A DNA stretch of 64,000 nt, from the NCBI GenBank assembly GCA_037043015.1, contig CM073330.1, positions 4,861,263 to 4,925,262 on the forward strand. The letters are read 5' to 3'. Origin of the DNA: Bryum argenteum (taxonomy: Eukaryota > Streptophyta > Bryopsida > Bryales > Bryaceae). The position numbers and the translations under genes are program-made. Below are positions 1-9,760 of the stretch, one piece after another. Position 1 is the first letter of the stretch. Each line of letters starts with the position of its first letter. Below the pieces are notes generated by a model that searched no databases, was not told where the DNA came from, and saw only the letters and a program-made list of their open reading frames with translations.

Positions 1-897
1 AATCTCAACCGTTCTTTGCAGATGCTTACCCTTGTATACTTTCAAATTCTTCAGGTCCACCACGAAATTCTCCTCCTCAAACCCTATTTTCTGCAACCAC
101 AGCCGATATCTTAATCACAGCTACACTAGATTGCAATGCTCAAAAAATTTGATGAAGATAATCTAACACATCCGCTTCAAATCTACAAGAAGCAAAGTAG
201 TAAGGCTCAAATCCACAGGCTTTGAAATTGAGAGATATCTAGTGCAAGATCTCAAGCAATGTTGAATTCTACGCCATAGCCACCTGAATTTTCTATTTTC
301 TGCGAGCACTCCAACCCAGATCTCTTGATCGTTGCACATCTCTAGCTTGAAATGCTCAGAAAAGTGAAAATTCACGGAGCCTAAGACATGGCACATCCTG
401 TTCTAATCAACAAGAAGCCAGCAGCAAGACTCAATTCCCACATACAGGCTTCAAATATCTAGAGCAAAATCTCAAAATTCACGTTAAGTTATACGCCATA
501 GCCACCCTCAGTTTCTAATCTCACCCAAGATCAAACCCTCATTGATGTTACACCACGCAAGGAAAGCCAGTGTCACTGAGAGTAGAATGTATACAACGCA
601 TTTCAATTATGTAGTCGTGCACGTCAAATCGATGCCGGAAAAAAGGCCAACAGCACATGATGGACAAATTTCCAGGCTAGAACAAAACGAAACCACAACG
701 AAGGAAATTTTTGAGCAGCAACCCCAATTGAACAGGAAATGGATGCTGTTTTTACTAACCTTGGGGGCGATGTTGATCTGGTAGACGAACCCTATTTTGG
801 ACTGAAGCTCCTTGCCAGCGTCCGTGGTGAGATGCGTGCTCACCATGTCCAACAGCTGAGCCGATTTCAGCTTGGAGCCTTCAGTGATGGACGCCAT
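1..897 (-). CDS. SCP2: SCP2 sterol-carrier protein, 5' part (exons 1 and 2)
   Basis: Exon 1 (897..760, 46 codons) starts MASITEGSKLKSAQLLDMVS and ends INIAPK at a clean donor. Exon 2 (90..30) follows a GCAG acceptor and reads KIGFEEENFVVDLKNLKVYKG before a GTAAGC donor. The order (helix, TDAGKE, VYQINIAPK, then VVDLK strand) is that of plant single-domain SCP2 proteins of about 120 residues. Those proteins bind and transfer sterols and acyl lipids and are usually peroxisomal with a C-terminal SKL. The remaining 50 or so residues, including any targeting signal, lie beyond position 1, so localisation cannot be read here. The intron (759..91) is 669 bp, long for this window, and holds an internal duplication. 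Family assignment is firm; completeness is unknown. Confidence 0.88.
163..525. repeat. Imperfect direct duplication inside SCP2 intron 1
   Basis: Two segments, about 165-296 and 395-520, share the order ACAAGAAGC, AAGRCTCAA, CACAGGCTT, TCTAG, CAAGATCTCAA and end in TACGCCATAGCCACC. The short ORFs here are intronic noise. A related phrase, ATACCATAGCCACTCAAGG, recurs near 63830. Confidence 0.5.
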
Positions 898-1170
898 AGC
901 TCGATCGATCGATCAATGAATGAATGAAAACCCTCCTGTCGAATTGATCCTTTTGGGATTGATTGGTGTGTGATCCTGTTAGCGTGAGAAATGGTGCAAG
1001 CGAGATGGGGTGGGTTTCGTGAACCGAACGGGAGCTACAATTGTGGCGGTGCTAGATTGCTGATGAGGGCGCTGCATGCACGTGAGATGATGGTCTTGCT
1101 TCATGATTTATTGTAATAAAGAGTCTGGTGGGTATAGTAGGTGTGTGCTATTATGGAGGTGTCAAGGTCT
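898..1170 (-). promoter_or_regulatory. SCP2 upstream region with a G-box
   Basis: This stretch lies 5' of the SCP2 start codon. A palindromic CACGTG sits at 1079-1084, about 180 bp upstream of the ATG. G-boxes bind bZIP and bHLH factors in plants. A run of GATCGATCGATC lies directly before the ATG. No clear TATA box was found. Confidence 0.4.
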
Positions 1171-1395
1171 AGAGATCAAAAAAAAGTCGAAATGGCTTTT
1201 TGAGGTTTCCGGAGAATCTCACAAATGAAGAAGATCCAACATATGGATAGAGTGTTATGTTAACTCTAAGATCCTATAGTTGATGTTCAAAAATAATGAT
1301 TGAGTTTAGTTTTTTTTTAGGCCTGAAGAAGAAGGAGGTTGGCAATTTAGGCGATTTTGCATCAAGGATCTTTAGGAGTAAAGACCTTGAGGTTT
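1171..1395. mobile_element. Degenerate TTAA-family element remnant
   Basis: The phrases AAGATCCTATAGTTGATG, GCCTGAAGAAGAAGGAGGTT and ATCAAGGATCTTTAGGAGTAAAG match the element at 25276-25535 in order and orientation. The right end is a mutated form of that copy's AGGGGTTAA terminus. No intact left end is seen. Confidence 0.45.
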
Positions 1396-2041
1396 GGCGG
1401 TCAAGGGGTTGAAAGTTTGAACTTTGACGATTGGAAGTATGTGGAAGTTCACGAGAGAATTTTTCGGTGATGATTTTGAAGACTTTAACCTTGTGATGTG
1501 GTGGTGTACTATTATGAAAAGTCTACCAATTTTTTTGGTTTTTATCACCTTAAGAGATTGGAAGATTTAAGTATCCGATGAGAATTGAGCATTTGGATTA
1601 TTCTAGAGTGATTGACTTTGGATAAGCATTACAATTTTCATATGATGTTGAAAGTAGAGACTCTACAGACGACATTACAATGTAGGGTTACCTACTATGC
1701 TCCAAAGTGGAAAAGTTTGTTGAAGGTTTATTTGGTGAGGCTTGCGAAGGTTCTCGGAAAGAGCCTGATTTTCTAAATTCACTACAATTTTATTGACAAA
1801 AAAATTGTTTGAAGTTTCATATCTTTTTATTGGAGCATTGAATTCACAGTTATGTTGGTTTCCGCTACCCCAAGAAAATTCTTTTTTCCAACAATAGTTC
1901 TCATGCGCCCATCCCAAAATACATTGTACTTCCATAAGACAACCTCGTTGATATTACATGATAAATTAAGAATAATGTATCATTCTAAATGAGCTCATGA
2001 GATTGCATATGCTTCATGACTTTACCAAAAAAATAAAATAA
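1396..2041. other. AT-rich intergenic DNA, no gene seen
   Basis: Only short ORFs with no recognisable domain and no splice-linked exon series. The 86-codon minus ORF at 1675-1935 has no family resemblance I can name. Confidence 0.5.
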
Positions 2042-2047
2042 AAATAA

Positions 2048-2208
<161 letters not shown>

Positions 2209-3880
2209 ACTAATAATAATGTTACATTTAGTCATGGCAACGTTCCGAAATGGTCAATTGGGTCTTCAAAGATGAAAAACCTATGCCGCCTACAAGATTT
2301 GTGATGCCTCATTCAAACTCTTCGAGCATTCTCAACAAAGTAGCTAATAGAGGAGTGGCTAAAGGATGCTTTACATGGGGAGTTAAAACCAATAAATCTC
2401 CAAGCCAATTCACTCACATTTTGAGACCAATCGGTTGCATGGACCACTTTGAGAACACATCAAACAATTAATAAATCGGGGGCCTATGCCTCCATGTGTA
2501 AAGCCCATGGGGTCGATTTCTAGAGGGAAAACAAGGCCACAGGGCCAATTTGTATTATTAATTACATTCCATGCATTTGTTTGTTCACATAAACATATTT
2601 CACTGAAACAATGATTTTGTAATGAAATCAAGCAACGGCCTCTCAGCTATGAATTGGCCTTCATTGTTGTATCTCCCAACTTTTGAAGCGCGGGCCGTGT
2701 CATAACTTGTCCCCCACCCATTATAATACAATTTCATAAAATTGGCCATCACTCCCCATGCAAAGCCCCTCGAGCCAATTTCAAGAATCGAACCAATCAC
2801 AAGAGTGGATTTCAACATGAATTGACCCCATCAATGGCTTGCCTCTCGTGTAAAGCGGCCCTAAATGTAGCACTCCTTTAAATCCACACCCTTTTTCAAT
2901 GGCTATATAACCATGTTATATTTCAGCTTTTACCACACCATGGCAAAAATTCAAAAGTACTTGGAGACCATTACTCCAAAAGTTTTGAGGTTCGTCCTAA
3001 AAACTTAATGAAATCTCCGAAAAGTCAAGTTGACTTTAAATAACCGACTCCTTTAAATGGAAGACGGAGGGGTAACAAGGCTCTCAAGGGTCACTACTGT
3101 TGGTAGGCACCAAAAGATAAAAGGCTTGATTGCCAAACCGATGGGAACAATAATTAACCTTTGCCTCGTTCTTTTAGCGAGTCTCTTGAAGATACCTTAA
3201 ACTCCTAAAGTTCTAGTTAATTTAAAGTGAGGTTTGTGACTTTTGGGCAACTTACTTAGAGCACTTGAGACAAAAAAATAAAAGAATAAAAAGAATCATT
3301 TTTTTATTTTGTTTTGATTAACATTAGAAAAATATTATATGGTCTATCTAAATACTTCAGACATATGTTTGTTATGGTGGCTGGTTAGTTTGGTGGTTGG
3401 GTTCTAGTGTTGTCAATAAGATTTTGGTAAGCGTAGGTCAAATAGGGGCACCAGAGGTGTGATTGGAAGCACTTTTTTTTTGTGCTTTTACAATCACATC
3501 ACCGATCCAACGTGAAGATTGCAAGATATGAAAATTCCAAGTATTTAGGGCCTTAAATATTAGCCGGAATTTTAAAATTAGATCAGTAAACTTTTTACCT
3601 TTCTATCTTTGCAACATTTTGTTGAACAAAGACAAGGCCAGTGATATTAGAAATGAAGAAATTTAAGACAAGGTTTAAGCCAAATTCAAGAAGGATTTTA
3701 AGCTAAAATATGGAAGCTTTTGAATTTATCTTCCTTCTTGTAGTTTCTCTTTCAAAACCCATCATCCTCTTCATTCATTGTTTTTCAATCTATATAATAA
3801 ATGATTGGTTTTCAAAATTAATACTTTAATACTAAGTGAAGAAAGGGATGGTCTTGTAGACTATAATAAAAGCTTGACAA
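2209..3880. other. Intergenic DNA with scattered GGCC/CTTTACA repeat ends
   Basis: No gene recognised. The phrase CATGTGTAAAGC and variants (CATGGGGAG..., CCCATGCAAAGCCCC, CGTGTAAAGCGGCCCT) occur at about 2367, 2490, 2755 and 2845 in both orientations. The same phrase recurs near 18460, 18755, 36700 and 37048. The outermost copies (about 2367 and 2866) face each other as inverted repeats, so an old terminal-inverted-repeat element or nest is likely. From 3000 to 3880 nothing is seen beyond AT-rich DNA. Confidence 0.4.
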
Positions 3881-4210
3881 AAATCACAACATTATTGCCT
3901 AAGGCACTCACATAATTTCTTACTTCAAAAATTATCCTAAAGTCTAGCCTAAAACGGCTTCTCTCTCGTCACCCAAGTCTCAAACAATATTCCGTTCCTT
4001 CCTCTTTGTCATAATGATCTTCAATCTGTTGGCCGCGACAATCAATCTCTCCAGCTTGTAAGTATTCTCTTTGCAAGCATTCCTTCCACGATCGGTTGCG
4101 TTCTACCTTGCTTTCTAGTTGGGGCTCTTGGTGGACGCAAGGAGGTAATGTCGGCAGGGGTGCGCACAAAAAATATCTGACGAGATTGATGCAAGCACTA
4201 AAAATCAAAA
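3880..4210 (-). pseudogene. Duplicated last exon and 3' flank of kinase A
   Basis: This block is a diverged tandem copy of the exon-6 region immediately upstream at 4210-4480. Both contain, on the plus strand, a GTTGGYCGCGACMATC phrase, GGCATTCCTTCC or GCATTCCTTCC, GCGTTCTACCTYGCTTTCTAGTTGG, and an intron end near TGACRAxATTGATGCAA or TGACAATCGATGCAA. The copy lacks the rest of the kinase and carries frame-breaking differences, so it is a relic of exon 6 only. Confidence 0.65.
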
Positions 4211-5134
4211 AACATTACTACCTTAGGCATTCACATGATTTCTCCAAGACCAATTCTAAAGTCTAGCCTAAGTTTCAGACAAAATTCCGTCCCTTCCTCA
4301 TCATTCCTCTTCGTCATCTTCTTTTGTTGGTCGCGACCATCTATCTCAGGTTCGTACGTCTTCTCTTCGCAGGCATTCCTTCCGCAACCACTTGCGTTCT
4401 ACCTCGCTTTCTAGTTGGCATTGTCCCTAGAAGTATGGAAGGTGGTGTAGGTAGAGGTGCGCTCGTGAAATACCTGACAATCGATGCAAACACAAACTCA
4501 GCACCGATAATCGAGTAATCAAGGAAGCTCTTAAATAAGAAATTTAGGGAGTTGAGTACCTGTGTTGTAATGCTTGTTGTGCCGTGATCCTCCGCTTTGG
4601 GTCGTACGCGAGCATATGCTGAATAAGATCTAGGCAATCCTCAGTCGCCTCAGGGAGCACTTTGCGCAAGTACTCAAGAGGACGATACTCCACCTCCTCA
4701 CATTCCGACTCTGAGTGCAATTTGCTTGGAACAAAGAATCTCTCGTATATCTGTCGGAGTTGATCGGCCTCTTTGATACCCTATAGATCACGCAGGTAAT
4801 ATTATGCTCCGCTTCCAAACCCGAAGTTACATTGATAATTCAAAACCGTGACTCTCCCTAAAAATGCAAAACAATAACTTACCGAAAAGAATGGATGACG
4901 GAGAATGACTTCAGCAAAGATGCATCCAGCAGCCCAGATGTCGACCTCTGGTATATACAATCTGAAACCCCTCAGCAGCTCGGGTGCACGATACCTCAGT
5001 GCAAATACCTAGTTTCCAAAAGCCATCAACACCAAGAAGCTGAGCTAGTACACGATACCTAGGTGCAAATACTTAGTTTCCAAAATGTGAGCTAGTGGAG
5101 ATACCTCTGTGCAAATACCTAGTATCGAAAAGCC

Positions 5135-5159
5135 GGCCCCTTAGAAAGGGACCGGAGTT

Positions 5160-5193
<34 letters not shown>
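5135..5193 (+). mobile_element. 5'-truncated SINE 3' end in kinase A intron 3
   Basis: Body GGCCCCTTAGAAAGGGACCG, then GAGTTT and a CTAT repeat tail. It is flanked by the 12-bp duplication TATCGAAAAGCC (5123-5134 and about 5194-5205). The boundary on the right is ambiguous by a repeat unit because the tail and the duplication share TATC. Confidence 0.85.
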
Positions 5194-5197
<4 letters not shown>

Positions 5198-5351
5198 GAA
5201 AAGCCATCAACAATAAAAAAGGTGAGCTAAATTCATCATGGACTTTGAATTCACATAGACTTTCCAAGCAATGACTTGGCTTATACCTGTGTTGAGCTTA
5301 AGTTGTCAATATCCTCAAAGAAGCAATAAGGTCCAAAATCCGCCACCTTAA

Positions 5352-6279
5352 CCCCTAAACGACCATGGTGTTTTGAGAGCTCCAAACTCCAAAACTGCGA
5401 TTTCATACCACCTTGTAAACTTTGGTGTATGAGAATTTTTTTCACAATTTTTTGAAACTATTAACCGTAGGATCTTAAAGATAACTATCATGAGCAATAG
5501 TGTTTAAAATTTCAACCGTTGGATCTTTTCCATTTCCAAGATCATAACATTCAAAGTTGATGCAAACTTTTTTTCAGCAGACATAGTCGACTTTGTGCAA
5601 ACGATATTGTGATGCTTAATACCTCAAACATCTTGCTTATATTTTTTTCCATGTAGGTAACTAAGTTGAGCATTACCATGCAAAATTTTAGACACTCATT
5701 TGGTTTTTTGAACCTTCATGCAATTTATTTACTAGAAGAAGGTAGAAATCAAGGATTCGGTAAAACATGCACCACATTTGTCGTATTTTGTTTAGGGGGA
5801 AAATGAATGGTGAGTAGGTGCCTTCATGAGTTTGTGAATTTTGAGAAAAAAGAAATTCAAAAAATTCCTAAATCTCAAATTTTAGCAAATTTCGAAAGAA
5901 AAAATTGTAATATTACAGAAACTTTGGATCTAGTTCTTGTAATTTTTTGAAGGGTGCCCTTGTAGAATTAGTAAAAGTTTTGACTTGGGTCACTTGGAAA
6001 CCTAAGTAGGAAATCAGTCAAGAAAAGAAAATTTAAAAAAAATCTCAAAAAAAAGTTAAAAATAAAAAGTTTTTTTCTGCCCGCCCCAAAGCTGGAAACG
6101 AAAATTTGCGTTTTAAGACTCCAAAAGTGGAGTTTGACTTTGCAATTTTTCCCACATACACCTTGTAGTATAGGGAACATCCAATAAAAATCTTAGGCAA
6201 AAATATTGATTCTAACCCCTTCATCTAGGCTGCCCGAAATAGCAAAACAGCCAAATCGGAGGCCTTGGTCGTTTAGGGG
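5352..6279. mobile_element. 928-bp non-autonomous TTAA element (T1)
   Basis: TTAA at 5348-5351 and 6280-6283 flank inverted termini CCCCTAAACGACCATGG and CCTTGGTCGTTTAGGGG. It lies in kinase A exon 3. Removing the element plus one TTAA restores GGACAGCTTAAGGTGGCG, which matches paralogue C (GGACAGCTCAAGGTGGCG). There is no long ORF and no transposase. Internal sequence is shared with T2 (47421-48348), which has the same length, 928 bp, in opposite orientation. TTAA targets are typical of piggyBac, and are also reported for Kolobok and Sola3; the superfamily cannot be settled from the ends alone. Confidence 0.93.
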
Positions 6280-6903
6280 TTAAGCTGTCCATTACGTATG
6301 ATCAATAGATTGTCTGGTTTCAGATCCCTGCAGCATTTAAGCAAGTGATCAGTACATGATCAATTCTATGTATCCACAAGATGTTGTTTGGAGGATTGAA
6401 GTACCTGTGAATAATTGAGTTGTCGTGCAAATACGCAAGTCCTTGCAAAAACATCTGCATATAAGACTTGCAGTCAATTGGCGAAAAGCTAATGCTCCGA
6501 TCTCGGATGACTTTAGATAAATTGGTATCCATCAGCTCCAAAACGAGGTGAAACTTGTTGTTGTGCTTAAAAACGTCAAGGAGGTGAATGATATTCGGGT
6601 GATTCAACGTGGACAAGATTTGAATCTCTGTCACATTCTTGGCTCCAACAATCTTGTCTAAGTTCATGTCATGCTGTTCGGGATTCAACTCCTTGACGGC
6701 CACTGATCTCCGATCGTGCACAAAAAAGTTTCTTAATTGAGCTACTGCAAATGCTGACAAATGCGGAATAGTTCGGAATAAATAAGCAGAGTCGAAGATG
6801 TTACCACTTGGTCGATAGCCTCGTAAACAACGCCGTATGTGCCGGCGCCTAAGCAACGACCCCGAACATATCTGTATGCTCCTGTTGGAGCTTGCAGTGC
6901 CAT

Positions 6904-7125
6904 GTCTATGTTGTAAAAGCAAAAGCGACGAAGCGTCGATACAAGCTTGCTAAGAGAGGTGAAAGGTAGAGAGAGAGACGGAACAAGCAGAAGTGATGAG
7001 ACAAATGAGAGACTTTGCATTTATGGCCTTTTCACGGAGTACACTTGCATGTCTTGAGAGTCGGTAAGCATGCTTTTCTTTATGTATACATGTCTCGTTG
7101 GTAGGGAAGCCACCTTTTACTAATG
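6904..7125 (-). promoter_or_regulatory. Kinase A promoter and 5' leader
   Basis: Collinear with the region upstream of copy C (45165-45358). The block on the minus strand includes CCTACCAACGAGACATGT (7105..7088), a second GACATGCAAGTGTACTC, a TATA-like GGCCATAAATG and a pyrimidine-rich leader. The motif is also found upstream of copies B and D. Confidence 0.6.
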
Positions 7126-7317
7126 CATGTTAAAAAGTAAAAGAAAATAGCAATATCTCCCTTACGTGTGGTAAAAACTCCGCTCATCAAGCTAAACTAC
7201 TATTCTCCAATCTTTAAATTGAGCATCGATTCACGCCTTCACCTATTTTGGATTTTTCTTCATAGTAGACTAGCTCGCAAGCTTAGTTTTTTCAATGATT
7301 TACGGAATTTGTAAGGC
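7126..7317. other. Intergenic, nothing seen
   Basis: AT-rich spacer without a recognisable gene or repeat. Confidence 0.4.
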
Positions 7318-7440
7318 ACTCATGGTTATCTATCACAAATACAAACCAAGCATGGTTGTCTATCACAAATACAAACCAAGCATGGTTGTCTATCACAAAT
7401 ACAAACCAAGCATGGTTGTCTATCACATACAAATCTCAAG
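7318..7440. repeat. 30-bp tandem repeat, about four copies
   Basis: Unit CATGGTTGTCTATCACAAAT followed by ACAAACCAAG, nearly identical across copies and decaying at the end. Because the period is a multiple of three, it creates a spurious repetitive ORF. Confidence 0.95.
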
Positions 7441-8890
7441 TACAATCATGTGGACACGAGACGAATCTATTTCTCTTTTAAGGCCACTTTGTTGAGAAGT
7501 TTACCAATTCTGAAACGTTAGGATGCGGGTTTTTTTTTTAACAACAACAATGAGAGAGAATATGCAATTCACAATATACTTTAAAGTGTAGCAACGTTGT
7601 AGGGGCACACTAATTATATGGAAGAACCTAGAGAGGATCATTATTTAAATTTAGATACAAATTAAAGTTTGTACAATTTTACCAATCATTGTGCACTTTG
7701 GGTCATGTTGGTCAATAGGTTGTGTGAGAAGAACGGCACTTCAAAGGGTTTGATGGAAACAAAGGGTTCTAATTCATGCAGAGTGGACCTTTGATTGCTA
7801 ACTTAAAGTCAATTGGAGAAATAATAACATGAACTACAAGAAAATGACAGGGTGAAATGGCGGTAATCACTTCATTTTTCTGACCAGAAGTCAATTACTT
7901 TGAACTCTTATTACATGTCGTGAAAGGAAGAAGTTTGAACCTTATCATTTGTGTATTGCCCATGGCAGGATGTTATATTGAGTATTTCCTTTTGTAATTT
8001 CACTTCATTTTTTAATTTTGTTATTTTCTTAATTCCTTGGCTTACAAGCATTAACATGCTTCGTTCCATCGTTTGTTGGTTTTCTAAAGAGTCTAATTTA
8101 TTTTACACATTCAGAAAGTTTGACAATGTTCTTCTCCTAGTTGGAGATAGAAAAAACACAAAGAAGTAATAAAAGCTCCGTTTAGCAACTGAAGGGCCAT
8201 ATTATTGTTTGATTACGTTGCAGGATATGTCAAAAGTGCCCAACTTTATGAAAAGAACAAATTGAAAATTGTCTTTTCGACTCTCTGTAACGAGGTCCTT
8301 CCTTTGAGAGTGTAATAAGGCATAGAAGTGCACTTTCTATTCGAAATATCCTATCTTGTAAACTTGTACTTGATTCACTTGTTCTCTCATCTATTATATA
8401 TGGAAGATACATGGTTTGTTTGGTTGTGACTTTATGATCTCACAAACTGATGGTCACATGGGGGCGCATGACGTGTCGTTAGAAAGTGATATTTTGTGTG
8501 GGTGCTCAACACAATCGGATAGCACATTGAACCCGCGGATTTTGAGGTATTGAATTTCAAAGTAATTATGGGTTTAAAAAATATCAAAAATTAGGAAAAA
8601 TAGAAACTTAGGCCTACACAGGTAAAATACAGTTGTTTTGTTTTTTGTTTGTTTTTTTATTTTTTTATTTTTTTATTTTTTTATTTTTATTTCTTTCTAT
8701 AGTAGTGGGGTCAAAGTATTTTTTGTAGGCATGGCAATGCCACAGGGGCGTACTAGTTATTTCGAAGGGGAATAACTTTTGTAAATAATCTGAATCTGAA
8801 AGATTAGTTGAAGTTTCACATCATGCATTACTTGGCAGCGAGTGATTGAGGTTGGTGGAGCAAACTTATTTCAAGTGCCTGCAATCTGTC
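7441..8890. other. Intergenic DNA between kinase A and the TPR gene
   Basis: No gene recognised. Holds a T-rich stretch with repeated TTTTTAT near 8640-8690. The 72-codon ORF at 7951 has no family I can name. Confidence 0.45.
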
Positions 8891-9760
8891 CGACGTCATG
8901 GTCAGGGATAGCAGGGGCCGGGTATAAAATGCCCTGGTTTCGGGCACACAATCCCCATATCCGGGTATATGTAGCTCATAAACTCAGGTAGACGAAGCTC
9001 CAGGTCCTGGCTCCAGGAGCAGAATAATACCCCGTCGCCCAGGTATCGTCCCTCACAAGCTTTCTAATACAAGCGCCGACAGGCTAACACGGTTATAGAA
9101 TAAGCCCGTTGGGGCGGCATATCCGGGTACCAACCGGGTAAGACCATGCCAACGACGACGGAGCCCGTGAACTCGGTCGGGTCCGTTGCTGTAGCCGTTG
9201 CTCCTCAACGGCTCCCCGCGACCTCGTTTGCTGCTCCGCGAGCTCACCATCATCTTCTTCTTCTTCCCCGATGCCCGTCACTCATCTCATCGCCATCTCA
9301 TACATTCTCCATCCCTCGTCCTCTTCTCTGCTCACCTCTCCAACGAATCCATGCTCACCTCTTCTCTCCCACTGTAGCTCGATCACCAGTCCCTTGATCG
9401 ATCAGTAGCAGCCAGCTGCATTACTCACATAGCCAGCTGCCGGATTGCACTCCGATCGCAATCCTTCCAGAATTCTCATTTTAGGTTGAATTCGACTGGG
9501 CACCCCAGGGACTGGTTTAGTGGAAAGGCTGGGAGAGCTCATTAGCTGAGAACGAGTTAGTTGTCATTGCTGTAACCGTGCGTATCGTTTCCAATCTCGA
9601 GGTCAATTGCTTGACCTGAGCAATTCGCAGTGACTGTAGTAGTTTCGCCAGCTGATCAGTAATTCACCCGTATGGTGGATGTACAGCAATACTAGAGGCT
9701 GATCGATTGAGGTCTCACTGCAAGTAGCTGGTGGTGGATTTAGAGAAGAGTGAGGCAGCT
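8891..9760 (+). promoter_or_regulatory. TPR gene upstream region and 5' leader
   Basis: Base composition switches here from AT-rich to GC-richer DNA with pyrimidine-rich tracts (CATCTTCTTCTTCTTCC near 9250), as in promoters and leaders of this genome. Several overlapping ORFs on both strands have no domain. A stop (9725-9727) is in frame before the chosen ATG at 9761. Confidence 0.4.

Larger units (their letters stand above)
4341..6903 (-). pseudogene. CDKD/CDK7-like kinase pseudogene, copy A
   Basis: Six exons: 6903..6805, 6715..6405, 6327..5287 (interrupted), 5008..4883, 4780..4560, 4473..4341. They encode a Gly loop (GAGTYGVVYEA), VAVK lysine, [36 protein letters not shown], a C-lobe ending in YDPKRRIT, and a RYFTSAP tail followed by a basic RKRGRTQ segment. 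The HRD-to-tail order and the YFTSAP ending fit plant CDKD (CDK-activating kinase) best. Exon lengths equal those of copy C except exon 3, which is 6 bp longer. Two lesions are decisive: the intron-1 acceptor reads GCAC where copy C has GCAG, and a 928-bp TTAA element (5352-6279) splits exon 3 just before DFG. A SINE end sits in intron 3. Without these lesions the frame would be open. Confidence 0.85.

Noticed and set aside
5159..5197. Independent CTAT microsatellite
   Set aside because: It is the tail of a SINE copy with its own target duplication.
6320..6922. Continuous 200-codon kinase ORF reading through intron 1 of copy A
   Set aside because: Its N-terminal part is a frame-shifted exon 1 and intron sequence; only the part from DRRSVAVKEL on matches kinase.
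7295..7495. Repeat protein with KPSMVVYHKY units
   Set aside because: Artefact of a 30-bp DNA tandem repeat without gene context or homologues known to me.
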